A stretch of DNA of 64,000 nt from Gymnorhina tibicen (Eukaryota; Chordata; Aves; Passeriformes; Artamidae): NCBI GenBank assembly GCA_013399875.1, contig VXAZ01001839.1:153485-217484 (forward strand). Direction: 5' to 3'. The notes under the pieces are model-generated. The model did not search any database and was not told the origin of the DNA. It saw only the letters and a list, made by a program, of their open reading frames with translations. Made by a program: the position numbers and the translations under genes. Below are positions 1 to 11,501 of the stretch, in pieces (position 1 is the first letter of the stretch; each line of letters starts with the position of its first letter).

Positions 1-1300
1 CAGTCCAAAGGGGGCTTCTGCCTTCCTCAATAGACACCTGTCTTTCAAAACCAAAACATCCGGGCTGCTACTTCTGGAGGCTATTAATAATCTCACCCAA
101 CCTCCTGGGGGAACAGGATGGGATGATATTTCCTAGCCTTTCACCTCCTTCTACCTCTTCAGGTCTAGCACATCACTTTTTGAGATTGTTGAATTCCCTC
201 TGGATGTTAAGGCATCATATTCTTGTTGCTAATTCTGCTATGTCTCCTGTGTACAGTCCACAACTATGTTTAGAATCAGGGCTGAGATTTCCAGGGATGT
301 TGCCCAGAGATCTATCCCAGGGGTGGAAAATCCTAAGTGACATGGAATGTGGGAGGATATAGGCCAGATTTTGAAGAAATGCCCTAGTCCAATGGTTTGG
401 AAATTTCCCCCTGAACAAATGCAGAACCCAGAAAAGGTAGCAGAATATTTAAAGGAAAATTACAGTGGCAGTTCCAAAGAGGAGCAACTTATTGCACTGT
501 GCTGGGTCATGGATAATGCTTATTCCATGCTGTTTATTACTGCACAGCAGCACCTACAGCTGGAGGGGAAAGGGAACAAATCAGCAGACACCCTGGTCAC
601 TCAAGCTACGGTTAAGCCAGAAGGACAACCTATGCCAGTAGTAGTCACCCCTGTCCAGAGGAGGAAAACAAGACCAAATGCATTTGCCTGGTGGATGATG
701 ATGGGGAAGCAGAACCCTCACAGCCAGAAGAGGAATCAGAGCTGGAAATAATCATCAAATCCCTATCCTTAGAAAGTCTATGCAGTCTGCAGAAAAACCT
801 CACCTGATGAACAGGTGAGTCTATATTGAGCTGGCTGATCCAAGTCTGGGACACTGCAGGTGATGCTACAATTTTGGATGGCACTTCGGATTTCTGTCAT
901 GCAATGAGGGTATCAACCAGGGGATTGCAAGGACTCAGCTTCTGGATGCAACACTTAGCAATTGTGAAGGAGAGATACCTTAGCCAAAAACACCTCCAGC
1001 TGCATCAAGGCCCACAGAAAACCACCAAGCAAGGAATCCAAAGCTTGAGAGAACTGGCTGTGATAGAGATAATTTTCTCAAATAATGAGAACACACAAGA
1101 ATTCCAGACCCTGTACAACATTAACGTGGTTGAAACTTGCACAGCTTGGGACACAAGTGTACTTCCACTTCCTAGTGATGCTGCAACAGAATGAGGAAAA
1201 CAAGACAGTGAGTATTATAACAAGAAGGCTACAGACATATAAAGACACCGTCCACGTCCCAACCTGAGCCCAAGTCTCAGCCTTGGAAACAGACCTGACC
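1..1300 (+). pseudogene. ERV-L-like provirus 1, gag remnant
   Basis: Degenerate retroviral gag sequence, entering from the left edge. The clearest block is 347-751: a frame with WEDIGQILKKCPSP and EKVAEYLKENYSGSSKEEQL, then an acidic, Ser-rich stretch in another frame (660-780). A second block at about 1030-1190 includes the frame with SLRELAVIEIIFSN. Frames shift several times and stops interrupt each one, so no full Gag can be made. The assignment rests mainly on position, directly upstream of recognisable protease and RT of the same strand, and is weaker than the pol assignment. Confidence 0.6.
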
Positions 1301-1319
1301 AAGTATATGTGGAGATTGG

Positions 1320-3250
1320 AAGAGAGGATTGAAGAGAGCTATCAGAGAGCCATCACAAAGCCATCAGAAACTCAGAAAGGAGCTTTTCCACATTTCACCA
1401 GTACAGACCAGAATCCCTGCTATCTCAAGTAGGTGTCCCCCAGCGAGGGAGAGGGAGTACACTCCACGAAGCAACCTATGGTTCTTCCTCTATGAGCATG
1501 GAGAAGACATGAGAAGATGGGATGGAAAACCCACTTCCATCTTAGCAGCATGGGTACATAAACTAAAAGAAGAAAGTACAAACACAGGAAACTTGGCAAG
1601 AATGAATTTAGCTCCAGTTTCCTGTGGGTGTGTTCCTAGGCAGAACAGAAGTGAAGAAGACAGAACAGACATGTCTGTTCCCCTTGAAGGGATCTCCAGA
1701 ATGTATGCCCAGGGAGTGAACAATAGCTGGAACTAGAGGGGCTCTGCCTCTAGCCTGATAGAGACAGGGGAAAATTGTGTCTATTGGATTGTGTAGATCC
1801 AATGTCCTGGTACATCAGAACCACAAAAATACAAAGCTTTGGCTTTTTGACTGGCACACAATGTACTCTGATACCATCATGACATGGTAGGGGCAGAACC
1901 TGTTTCCATTGCTGGGATGACAGGGGGTCTCAGCAGTTGACTCTGTTGGAAGATCAGGTGACCTTGACCGGGAAGGAATGGAAAAAACACTCTATTTTGA
2001 CTGGTTCAGAGGCTCTGTGTATTCTTGGTATAGATTACCTCAAGAGTGGTTATTTCAAAGACCCAAAAGGACTTTGTTGGGCTTTTAGGATAGCTGCTGT
2101 GGAGACAGAAGACATTAAACAATTGAATACCTTGCCTGGTCTTTCAGAGGACCCTTCTGCAGCAGGACACCTGAGGGTTGTAGAACAGCAGGTACCAATT
2201 GTTGCCATAACAATGCACCATCGACAATATCGCACCGACCAAGACTCTATGATTCCCATCTATAAGATGATCCGTGAACTGGAAATCCAGGGAGCGGTCA
2301 GCAAGACTTACTCACCATTCAATAGCCTCATCTATCCTGTGCATAAGTCTAAAGGAGAGTGGAGACTGACAGTAGACTAATCATGGCCTGAATGAAGTCA
2401 CACCACCACTGAGTGCTGCTGTGACAGACATGCTGGAACTGCAGTATGAACTGGAGTACAAGGCAAAAAAGTGGTGCCACCATTGATATTGCTAGTGTAT
2501 TTTTCTCCATTCCTTTAGCAGCAGAGTGCAGGCCACAGCTTGCTTTCGCCTGGAGGGGAATCCCCTACACCTGGAACCAATGGCCCCAGGGGTGAAAGCA
2601 CAGCCCCACCATTTGCTACGGAAAAGGGTGAGGCTCCAGAACATCTACAGTACATTGATGATGATCCTGTGAGGTAAAATGGCACAGGAAGTTTTTGAGA
2701 AAGGGGAGAAAATAATCCAGGTTCTCCTCAAAGTGGGTTTTGCCATCAAACAAAGTAAGGTCAAGGGACCTGCACAGCAATTCAGTTGCTAGGAGTGAAG
2801 TGGCAAGATGGACATCAACAAGTTCCAGAAGAGGTGATTAATAACAGAGCTGCTATGTCCCCACTGACCAGCAAGAAGGAAACACAGGCTTTCCTAGGCA
2901 CCATGGGTTTTTGGGGGATGCACATCCCAGAGTACAGCCAGACTGTAAGCCCTCTCTACCTTGTGGCACAGAAGAAAAGTTATTTCATGCGGGCCCTGAA
3001 CAACAACAAGACTTTGAACAGATCAAACAAGAGATTTCCCATGCAGTAACCCTTGAGTCAGTCAGGATGGGACAGGATGAGAAGAATGTGCTATACACTG
3101 CAGGCAGGGAGAATGGTCCTTCCTGGAGCCTCTGGCAGAAGGTACCTGGAGAAACTTGAGGATGACCTTTGGTTTCAGGGATACAAAGGATCTGAGGCCA
3201 ACTACACCCCAACAGGAAAAGGGATCCCAGCAGCTTATGTAGGGGTTTGA
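1320..3250 (+). pseudogene. ERV-L-like provirus 1, protease and reverse transcriptase remnant
   Basis: Broken pol sequence. A protease-like stretch (about 1830-2040) has TQCTLIPS, but the residues expected for the Asp catalytic motif are disrupted by a small deletion. RT begins near 2060 and contains a 147-codon frame (1937-2380) with QYRTDQDSMIPIYKMIRELE and KSKGEWRLTVD. It then hits a stop exactly where the conserved RT motif should continue. Downstream, other frames show WNQWPQG (about 2573-2593), QYIDD (about 2650, the RT catalytic motif) and GVKWQDGHQQVPEEV (2790-2840). The same order recurs in the second provirus at 37-38 kb. The overall pattern matches class III (ERV-L) pol. Confidence 0.8.
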
Positions 3251-3479
3251 GCCACCTTAGAAGTGATTACCATCAAAGCACAGGTCATTCTCACACCCTG
3301 ATGACCAGTGCAGGGCTGGATGTTCAAAGGGAAAGTCTCTTCCACATATCATGCCACTGATGCTACATGGAGTAAGTGGATGGCTCTCATCACACAGCAA
3401 GCTTGGATAGGAAATCCTAATCACCCTGGGTTCTTGGAAATCATCCTCAACTGGCCTGAAGGTGAGAATTTTTGACTAT

Positions 3480-4000
3480 CATCTAAAGACGAAGATGAGT
3501 AAGTGATACATGCTGTGGAGGCCCCCCGGTATAACCAGCTATCGGAGAGTGAGAGGCGATAACACTCTCTCCACTGATGGTTCTTGCTGTATCACAGGGT
3601 CTAATAGGGAATGGAAAGCAGCTGTAGGGAGCCCTATAAAGTGAATTGTGGAAGCTACCAAGGGACAAGGTGAATCAAGTCAGGTTGCAGAGCTGAAAGC
3701 CATGTAACTGGCTATGCATATCACTGAGTGAGAGAAATGGCCAACACTCTATCACTACACTGACTCATGGATGGTAGCAAACAGTCTATGGGGGTGGCTG
3801 GAAAGGTGGATAAAAGCCAGTTGGCAGTACAGAGGAAAACCCATCTTGGCTGCTCAAGTATGGCAAGACATCGCTGACCAGGTAGAGAAAATGATCATGG
3901 AAGTTCATCATGTGGATGCACATGTGCCTAAGAGTTGAGCTGATGATGAGAATCACAGCAATTAACAGGTAGCTATAGACTGGCAACACAAGGGTGAATT
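3480..4000 (+). pseudogene. ERV-L-like provirus 1, RNase H remnant
   Basis: Translation of this stretch in shifting frames gives EKWPTLYHYTDSWMVANSLW and IMEVHHVDAHVPKS, which resemble the RNase H TDSW.VANGL and HVDAH motifs of ERV-L elements. The part before it contains VNCGSYQGTR-like and AELKAM-like pieces. Several in-frame stops and frame changes are present, so it is non-functional. It lies between RT and integrase in the usual pol order. Confidence 0.72.
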
Positions 4001-4009
4001 TTTTCTAGC

Positions 4010-4640
4010 TTGGTGGGCCCATGATGCCTCAAGTCATCAGGGAAGAAGAGATGCAACACACCAATAGGATCGTGACCAAGGGGTGGATTTGACCGCGGAC
4101 ACTATATCCCAGGTAATCCATGATTATGAGACATGGGCTGCAATCAAGCAGGCCAAGCAGGTAAAGCCCCTGTGGTGTGGGGGGCATTGGTCTGAATATA
4201 AGTATGAGGAGGCCTGGCAGATTGATTATATCACACTGCCACAAACCCACCAAGGCAAACAGTACGTGCTCACAATAGCAGAAACTACCACTGGATGGCT
4301 GGAGACATACCCCATGCTTCATGTCACTGCCCAGAACACTATGCTGGGCCTTGAAAAACAAGCCCTATGGCAACATGGCACCCCTGAGAGAATTAAGCAG
4401 ACAATGGGACTCATTTCAAAAATAGCCTTATAAACACCTGGTCCTAGAGATCAGTGGTGTTGAGACCACTGAGTGGGTGTATCATATCCATCATGTACGA
4501 TCTGCTGGGAAAGTCGAGCAGAACAATGGACTGTTAAAACCACACTGAAGGCAATGGTTGATGGGACCTACAAGCTGTGGCATCTGCATTTAGCAAAGGC
4601 TACCTGATTATTTAACACCAGAGGTTCAGTTAACTGAACC
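4010..4640 (+). pseudogene. ERV-L-like provirus 1, integrase remnant
   Basis: A 116-codon frame (4083-4433) contains AAIKQAKQVKPLWCGGHWSE, AWQIDYITLPQTHQGKQYVL, TIAETTTGWLETYP and GTPERI, the integrase N-terminal and core region. The first catalytic Asp is present (QIDY). The region around the second is frameshifted near 4395, and GKVEQNNG-like sequence with the Glu follows near 4515 in another frame. The zinc-finger stretch reads HDYETWAAIK, so both expected cysteines are missing. Broken by frameshifts. Confidence 0.82.
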
Positions 4641-5170
4641 GGCCCAATCGTTACCACCGTGTACAGTAGATGGGAGATAAAGTCACCATGGTGCATATGA
4701 GAGCTATGTTAGGAAAGACAGTTTGGATTAATCCCACCTCAAGCAAATGCAAACCCAGCTGTGGGATTGTTTTTGCTTGAGGACCTGGTTGCACTTGGTC
4801 AGTAATGCAGAGGGACAGAGAAACATGTCATGTACCTCAAGGGGATTTGACTTTGGGTGAGAACAGTCTGTAATATTGAATTGCATATGTAACACTTGTT
4901 GCTGAATGGCAATGCCACTGCATGTTGGAAATACCATGGACAATGAGAATGAACTGCTGCCATTGTATCAGTCATGGACCAAATGAACTCAATCCACATC
5001 TTGGGGGAACAATCAGTGACTACTGAAATAATACGTGTATTTGAATATAGTTATTTGTATGTGTGTATGTATATAGTTAAAAGGTACTAATTGGGACATG
5101 ATATAGATGATATGGAATAAGGAATGGATAAAGTCTTGGGTGACCCAAAAAAGGTGAATTGTATTTCATT
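4641..5170 (+). other. ERV 1, sequence between integrase and 3' LTR
   Basis: Continues in the orientation of the provirus with short translatable pieces (for example WINPTSSKCKPSCGIVFA near 4728-4780) but many stops. No envelope motif, transmembrane segment or polypurine tract was recognised with confidence. Probably the decayed end of pol plus untranslated sequence. Confidence 0.4.
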
Positions 5171-6205
5171 AGTCCTGTATGTCAGTCCATGCAGTTTGTG
5201 TTACTGTCCCTTTAAGACCCAGGGATCAGAAGTGGAACCGGAACCAGTGTTCTGCCCTGGGTCCACAGAGACTAGAGGTGCTGGGGTCCCTTTAAGAGTG
5301 AAGGAACAGACAGAGCTCTCTTTCTTGTTTCTCTGTGGGCTGCCAAGAGAGTTTCCTGGGACATATTCTCTGGGCCAGGGCAGAGAAAAGCAGAAGCATT
5401 CTTTAGTTTTTCTCTGAACTCCATGGGAAATTGCCTGGTACAGGTCTCTGAGAAACTGCGTTTGTCAATCCTAGACTGTTTCAGAGGAAATTCCCTAACA
5501 CCTTTCTTGGCCAAGGTTGCCAGGGGCAATCCATGTTCCTGGAGCTGGTAGAGGACTTTTTTTGGGACCTTTGTTTTCGCTTCTGCAACTCAGGAGAGTC
5601 ATGCTGTGAAAATTGGTCCTCCCCCCTTCTTCCATGAGTTACAGCCGCTGCCCCAGTTCCAGCTGCCACTGTTGACAAAGCTGCCACCTCTAGGAAAGCC
5701 CCTGTCAGGTGGCATGGAGCAAATGGTTCAGCAACATTTGACTGGTTAACAGGAATAGTTCTCCAGGTTTCCTTTGTTTTATCCTTGTTCCCCCTTGGTT
5801 GTTGTTTGGGGGAAGCAGGAGTTTTGTAATCGCAGAGGTTCAGTTGTTCTGTTGTTTTTTTTCTTTCCTTTGTTCTCTCTCTCTATCACAGGGTTGGGAG
5901 AACAGATCTCCGCCATCTTGTCTTTGTCATCTGGCTGATGCAGTGTTCTATGGAAGTCTCTATATTGGGGGAGGGGCTTCTCTGCCATCTTGTTTTCTTT
6001 GTTCTTGCGGAGTTCACAGCATTCAGGATATTTGTATCTAGTGGTTATTACTCTTATCTTGGTTGTGGCTGGGTTTTTTTTAGCAAACTTATTTTTTCAC
6101 TTATATCTTCTTGCATTTGTCTCTCTTTGTTGCTGAAAGGGGAGTGGTTAAAACTGGAAAGGAAGGTAGTTTGTTTCCCAAGCTCCACCCCGTAAATTGT
6201 CTTTA
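5171..6205 (+). repeat. Probable 3' LTR of ERV 1
   Basis: Non-coding, T-rich, noticeably different in base use from the intron that follows. It contains two CCCTTTAAG boxes (about 5209 and 5289) and long pyrimidine stretches. It lies where a 3' LTR should be, downstream of integrase and on the same strand. Exact ends were not determined: no clear terminal TG...CA pair with a target duplication was found, and no second LTR is in the window to compare with. Confidence 0.45.
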
Positions 6206-6213
6206 ACCAAGAC

Positions 6214-6465
6214 ACTTCTCAGGGAAAAGCATCCAGTTCTGGCTTCAGAGTTGAAAGAAACACCGTGTGGCAATCAAGAAACTGCAGAAATGCAGATCAT
6301 AGCCACAAAATATAGTTTCCAACTGTGAGCAACTCTACAGTTGTTGAAACTGGCCTAAAAGACATAGCAAGAGCTGCACTACACCTTGTTAGCTTGCACT
6401 TCTCTATTCTATGCTCCATCACACAGTACACACTGGTGGCAGTATTTTTTCAGGTTTCTCACCAG
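6214..6465 (+). repeat. Dispersed repeat, copy A
   Basis: About 250 bp that match 18425-18660 in the same orientation. Shared runs include GGCCTAAAAGACATAGCAAG and ACACTGGTGGCAG. The similarity starts at CTCAGGGAA and ends at TTCAGGTTTC, with a 20-odd bp length difference in the middle. I do not recognise the family. It abuts the end of ERV 1 and could be an LTR piece or an unclassified retroposon. Confidence 0.7.
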
Positions 6466-9400
6466 GCTGAGATAATTCAAAGGATAATTCCACTTCTCTA
6501 AGAAAACAAAAGCCACAATCTAAAGATGCTGATCTCCATCAATCTTTACAGCAAACCAGCTGAGCTGGCTTACATAGAAACCCACAGACAATGAAGTCTG
6601 ATAACAGTGACAGGAATTTATAGAAGTCTTAAACAGGAAAACTTAGTGCATGGTTACAATAGTTACATCTCCTGAATGAGGCTAATTTTGTTCAGTCGAA
6701 GTCTCAGCACTTTATTATTACAGAAATTAACAGGAAAACACTACATTAAAAGAAATATCATTTGGCTGATTCTTGCTAAAGGTGTAAAACTCAGAATATG
6801 AACATGCCCATCCTGAGTGCATAGGAACCAAATTTCACAAGAAAATTTTACGTGATTCTGCAACCATGCACACACTATTACTCATGAAAAAAAGAGTATG
6901 ACCAAAGTCAGTACATGGTTTCTCACTGCAATCTTGAAACAAATAACAGTGATTGACAAGGAGGGTTCAGAATTATTTAAGGGAGAAAACACCAAGCAGC
7001 TTTACTGAGAAAGTCAATATTGAATTCAAAGTTACTTCCCAAAGTTGTACTCCTATACAAAGCTAAGCAACTAAACATTTTACAGGTATCTTTTTATTCA
7101 GCCTTTATTCAATGTCTTTATTTTATTGATTATTTTATTTTATACTTGGGAGTAAAGGTTTCAATAAACTGCATGAAACTTACTAACAGTTAAATACAGT
7201 GTCAAAAAAGACATCTATAACATTATATTGGAAAACATACATTCACTTTGCAGTTTATTTTCTTAGCTCACTGTGATCTGGTTTTGTTATAGTTTCTTCA
7301 TTTGATAACTTGCACAAATGGAATTAATGAAATGCAGCAACTCAATTAATTTTCAAATATTTAATAAGCACCAGAGAAATATATCTGTTTCTCTGAGGAG
7401 GAAAAAAAAAGTTGTTTAAGCACTAGTAAGCATTCAACTATTTTCTTCTTGACTGTAACCCAAAAGTTCTCTTCCATTCTCATCTGCTTTTGTTACAAAA
7501 CCTGTGGCCATTTATTTTCCAACTGTGAAAATTGTCTCCAATTTTCTGTGTATCTTTCCTGAAAATACATTCCCTAACTAGATGACGGAATACCATGAAA
7601 GTTATAAATTCCACACAGATATCTAGGATTGCAGATCATCAGATTTTCTTTTACTGGTAATGTGAAAAAAGGAGTCAGACCTCAGCTCAGAAAGGCACTC
7701 AAGAATTTATATTCCAAAAAACATCACTCAGGCCTTTTGCAGAGGGAGATCTATCAGTCTACAAAAGTGAGGTTTAATTTGGACACATTTTATTAGTTGC
7801 CCAAAGCGTCTTTCAGTACTGACGGTCCTACTTTTGAGTCCTAGAATGGGGAAACTCTGGGCTTCTTGGGTTTTATTTTTCAACATCTCAGATTTTGCTG
7901 AAGTCAGCTGGTGTTTACAGTGTTTTCCAAATGTTTGCCTATGGGATTTCATACTGGCAGTCAAAAGCAAAAGCACATAGAAATCACAATGTTTTGGAAT
8001 TGGAGCACTTTCAGACAATGCCCTTTATTCTGCAGCACTGCTGCTTGATCAGCAGCTATAAAATCATACTTGAGAGAGAACAAATAAGTAATCCAAACCA
8101 CTGAATATTTTTGCTCAGGCAGTTACAGCATTTTTAAAGGAATGGGTTAATCTTTGAAACTTTGGTTCTAAGCACATCGCATCAACAGAACACACATATT
8201 GGCACTACAGAATCAATGAGAAATATCTGAAACTGGCTTTGATTCAATCAAGAAGTTTAAACAATTTAAAGCTCAAAAGCCAACCATTTACTTAAAGCCA
8301 GTATCTATGCAATGAAGCATACTCCGTTAGCTGCTCCACTAAAAACAGTGGCTGTTCCTTGTAGACAGTGGCTCTAAGGCTGATGTTTCTAGTCACTTAG
8401 TTCCTTATGTTTCCTCACCAACACTAAAGGAAGCAGTAATTTGCTGCCAGTATTTGACAAGGCATTTCCACCTATACCTAAAATACATTTTTGACATCTC
8501 AGTGCAGATATTTTCTTTCTGTTCCTTTCTTCTGCCCACCATGACACTATTTTATATATTGGGGTTAGAATTTTCAGGATACTCCTCCACAACACTCACA
8601 TTGACTGAAATCAGCACTGTAAGTTCCTAGTGTTTGGCTATAGAATCACATTACTGTTGACAAGTTGAAATAAATAGGAAATTCAGGCTGAACAGATTAG
8701 CCAGCAGAGCCTTCACTGACCATCTTGGTAAAAGTCAGCCCTAGAGACAGGTTCATTTCCCCACATCGATATTAAAATTAGATGAAACAACTGCTCAGCA
8801 CTATGTCACATTTAAGAATATGTAGAAGGCACTGTGTGTCACATAGGATTTCACATTGCTTCCTCTCCCATGAAAAAGACCACGGGGCTGGAGCTTTCCT
8901 GTCTAGCACACTAGGCTATTTTTAATTATCACCCCTTGAAATTCACGAATCCAGTAAAAACAGAAAACTGTCATCACTTTGAACTATCTACTATTAGAAA
9001 GTTAATCATGGGCTCATTTTGGCACATAAATCATATAATTCATGAGGCTTATTTTAAATTACAGCTTCTTAAATCTCCTTGGCATATATAGTAGACTGAC
9101 CTATGCCCCCTGGACTGAATTATGTTTTGCTTTAAGTCCCATTTATAATTTCCAGACAGGAAGTGTTAAACTGGATAAAGGTTATATTTATGCTTTAGGA
9201 TAAAGAAACAGCAGGCTAGCTCTACACTCAATTACGTGTATACAAACAGTATCTCTGTGATACTTAATAACTATATGGGAGTGAATTTGTATACTATAAC
9301 CCATTGTCACAAAGTCTAGTCTCACTATCAGAAGGAAAACTGAAAGCAGGAATAAACAAGACAAACACCTTTTAACGTTCTTTATCTTGTAGCATAGAAA

Positions 9401-9511
9401 TACTAATACTAATATGTAATATACAATAATGCATATTGCTATTAAAACAAGGTAATACCAGTCTATGGTGATGCCTTAATATTCCTAGGCAGCCACCATG
9501 CTCATTTTTAC
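6466..9511. other. PDE1C intron, no gene seen
   Basis: AT-rich, with many stops in all frames. The frames at 7728-8104 and 8389-8595 have no family resemblance. I looked for the next PDE1C catalytic exon here and did not find it. Confidence 0.6.
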
Positions 9512-9640
9512 CTCCAATCATCCTTTGAGAGATTAGATAAAATATTCATCTCTTCATCATCTTGCAAAAGACGATACGCCGCACTAACATGGTGATTTTC
9601 AAGCACAGACCGGTCATTATACAGAATGGCTGAGTCTGAC
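9512..9640 (-). CDS. PDE1C: PDE1C exon: catalytic domain, SAILYNDRSVLENHH
   Basis: This 129-bp exon encodes (R)SDSAILYNDRSVLENHHVSA, AYRLLQDDEEMNIL, SNLSKDDWR. It has a TGCTAG acceptor and a GTAAAA donor; the final Arg codon is split. LLQDDEEMNIL is the PDE1C form. NILSN appears where mammalian PDE1 has NILIN; the Ile-to-Ser change needs two base changes at an otherwise conserved place. The next exon (expected to begin around EFRTLVIEMV) was not found in the remaining 9.5 kb, which ends in an ERV, so it lies beyond the left edge. Confidence 0.94.
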
Positions 9641-11400
9641 CTAGCATTTAAAAGAAAACATAGGAAAGGTTGTTTCTTCTCTGTCTAAAGAGACTCAGAA
9701 GTTTTCCTTTGATCAGCTACAGCAATTAAGTCTATACAGATATAAGAGTATTTGTAATTTTTTAAGAGTATTTGTAATATTTTGTTAACTGCTGTTACTC
9801 AGTAAAAGAAATCCAAAGATCAAACCACTGCAAAATCTATTTCACTAGATGAGACTCATGTAACTTCCTTGTTACTTACTTGAAAACAAGCGCTGAAAGC
9901 TGTGAGAGATATGTAAACTTGGAGTAGAACCATGAGGCTTTTTCCCAGTTCTTATGTATGTCTCTCTGATATTAAAGTCTGACTATACCCAAGTAAGCAA
10001 TTGCAAGAGGTGACCCAATAGTGTTTCCAGAACAGCAAACTGGCTGTAAGCAAGATATAACTGAACTGATTTCTGACATCTGTGTGCTAGACTACACTGT
10101 CTGGAAAGGCAATTGCCAGTGGAACAGAGTAAAACGAAAGGTACTTCATGCCTGATTTTAAGCCCCAGAGCAGAGATCTGTGATTCATGACTGGCTAAAC
10201 TGGTCTGAAGACCAAGAAGTTAACAGCAACAGAGGGTGAATATGTTTCGTTACAGTTCTCACTCAGAGCTGCTTCACAGAGAGCAGTGTATATTTTCATC
10301 CTCTGACACTTTACACCCTCTGATGTTCAGTGTCAGGAAAATTGAATTACAACTGTCTTTCCTTGAATATTTTTATAAGTATTTGGAAAATACAGCAGAT
10401 CCCTAATTCCTGTATGCATGAAGTTGTAAGAAGAGTAATTTGGCTTCACCCAGAATAGAGACACAAACTTCTTTCTCTGTTCCCAGTCTTTAATGTGCAT
10501 ATGTGTGCTTTATCCTAGAAACCATTGTTGATGCACAGCATGATTCAGCTAACACACTACAGACGTCTATTTTAATTACAGACATATAATCTAATTTCAT
10601 TACAATGCATGTTAGAAATGCCCAAGTGTGCAGTGTCTGCCAAGGACATTTAGACATTTTGTCATTGCTACCAGTACACTCCTATTGTCAAAATAATACA
10701 CAGACATTAGATGCCAAATTATCACTGAAACTAGAGACTTCATAATCTTTGCACGCTTCTAAATTTTGCTGCCATCTTCATCTTATTTTCCTCTCTTTCA
10801 CCAACCCCAAAGCTTTATAAAATACACTGGCCCAGTCTAGTTTGTGATCAATTCATTACTCTCTAGCAATTCATGATGCTTTAAAAAAATATTTCCCTGA
10901 TTAGATAGTGGCAAACATATCCCCTTGCTGCAGGTGCGGCTTTCCACTCAAGTAAAAATAGTATGTGTAGTGTTTGTGTTCACTGATGAATGCAACAAAC
11001 ATGGTTGGATGCCTGATTTATGCCATTAATTTTTGATTCTTCAAATTCAACAAGGAGAAAAAACTGTAAAATTACAGTATCTCCTTCAAAACTTTATCTT
11101 CATCAAAATACATTACTCTATACAGCCATTTGTCTTTGAAAACTTTACATGGAAGTATTTTTGGACCTTTCTTTTTCCTGGTTATTAATATGAAACAATG
11201 CTCAGGAATCTAGAATACATGCATTCCATTGTGGATGTTTGAGCAAGAGAAAATTAAATGTAACCTGAGAAAGTGAACTTTCCTCCTGTAACACTTGAAA
11301 GCAGAAGTTCCTGCACTTTTCTAAGGTGGCTGTGCTGTTATTCTCCAAAGGTTTCCCCCTCCATTTCCTGACCCTTCATCATGATTTACAGTGGCCTCAC
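9641..11400 (-). other. PDE1C intron, nothing further recognised
   Basis: AT-rich intron of about 1.76 kb between the LENHH exon and the HDYEH exon. No repeat or exon recognised. Confidence 0.75.
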
Positions 11401-11501
11401 CGTGTCTGGATGTGAAAATTGTTGGTGGTTCCAGTGTGTTCATAGTCATGTATGGCAGCTGCAAAAATCATAGCGAAGATCTCCAGCTCTGTCAGCCAGT
11501 G
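11401..11501 (-). CDS. PDE1C: PDE1C exon: metal-binding HD motif (HDYEHTGTTN)
   Basis: This 101-bp exon reads HWLTELEIFAMIFAAAIHDY, EHTGTTNNFHIQT and two bases of Arg. It has a TTTTCAG acceptor and a GTGAGG donor. It carries the PDE signature HDxxHxxxxN: the His-Asp pair binds the catalytic Zn/Mg ions and the second His is part of the active site. All these residues are intact. The residues after EIF (AMIFAAAI) resemble PDE1A more than mammalian PDE1C, but neighbouring exons are clearly PDE1C. Confidence 0.95.

Noticed and set aside
5124..6195. Host coding exons in the open frames of this stretch
   Set aside because: Frames are short, T-rich and lie in the LTR-like end of the provirus without splice signals or family resemblance.
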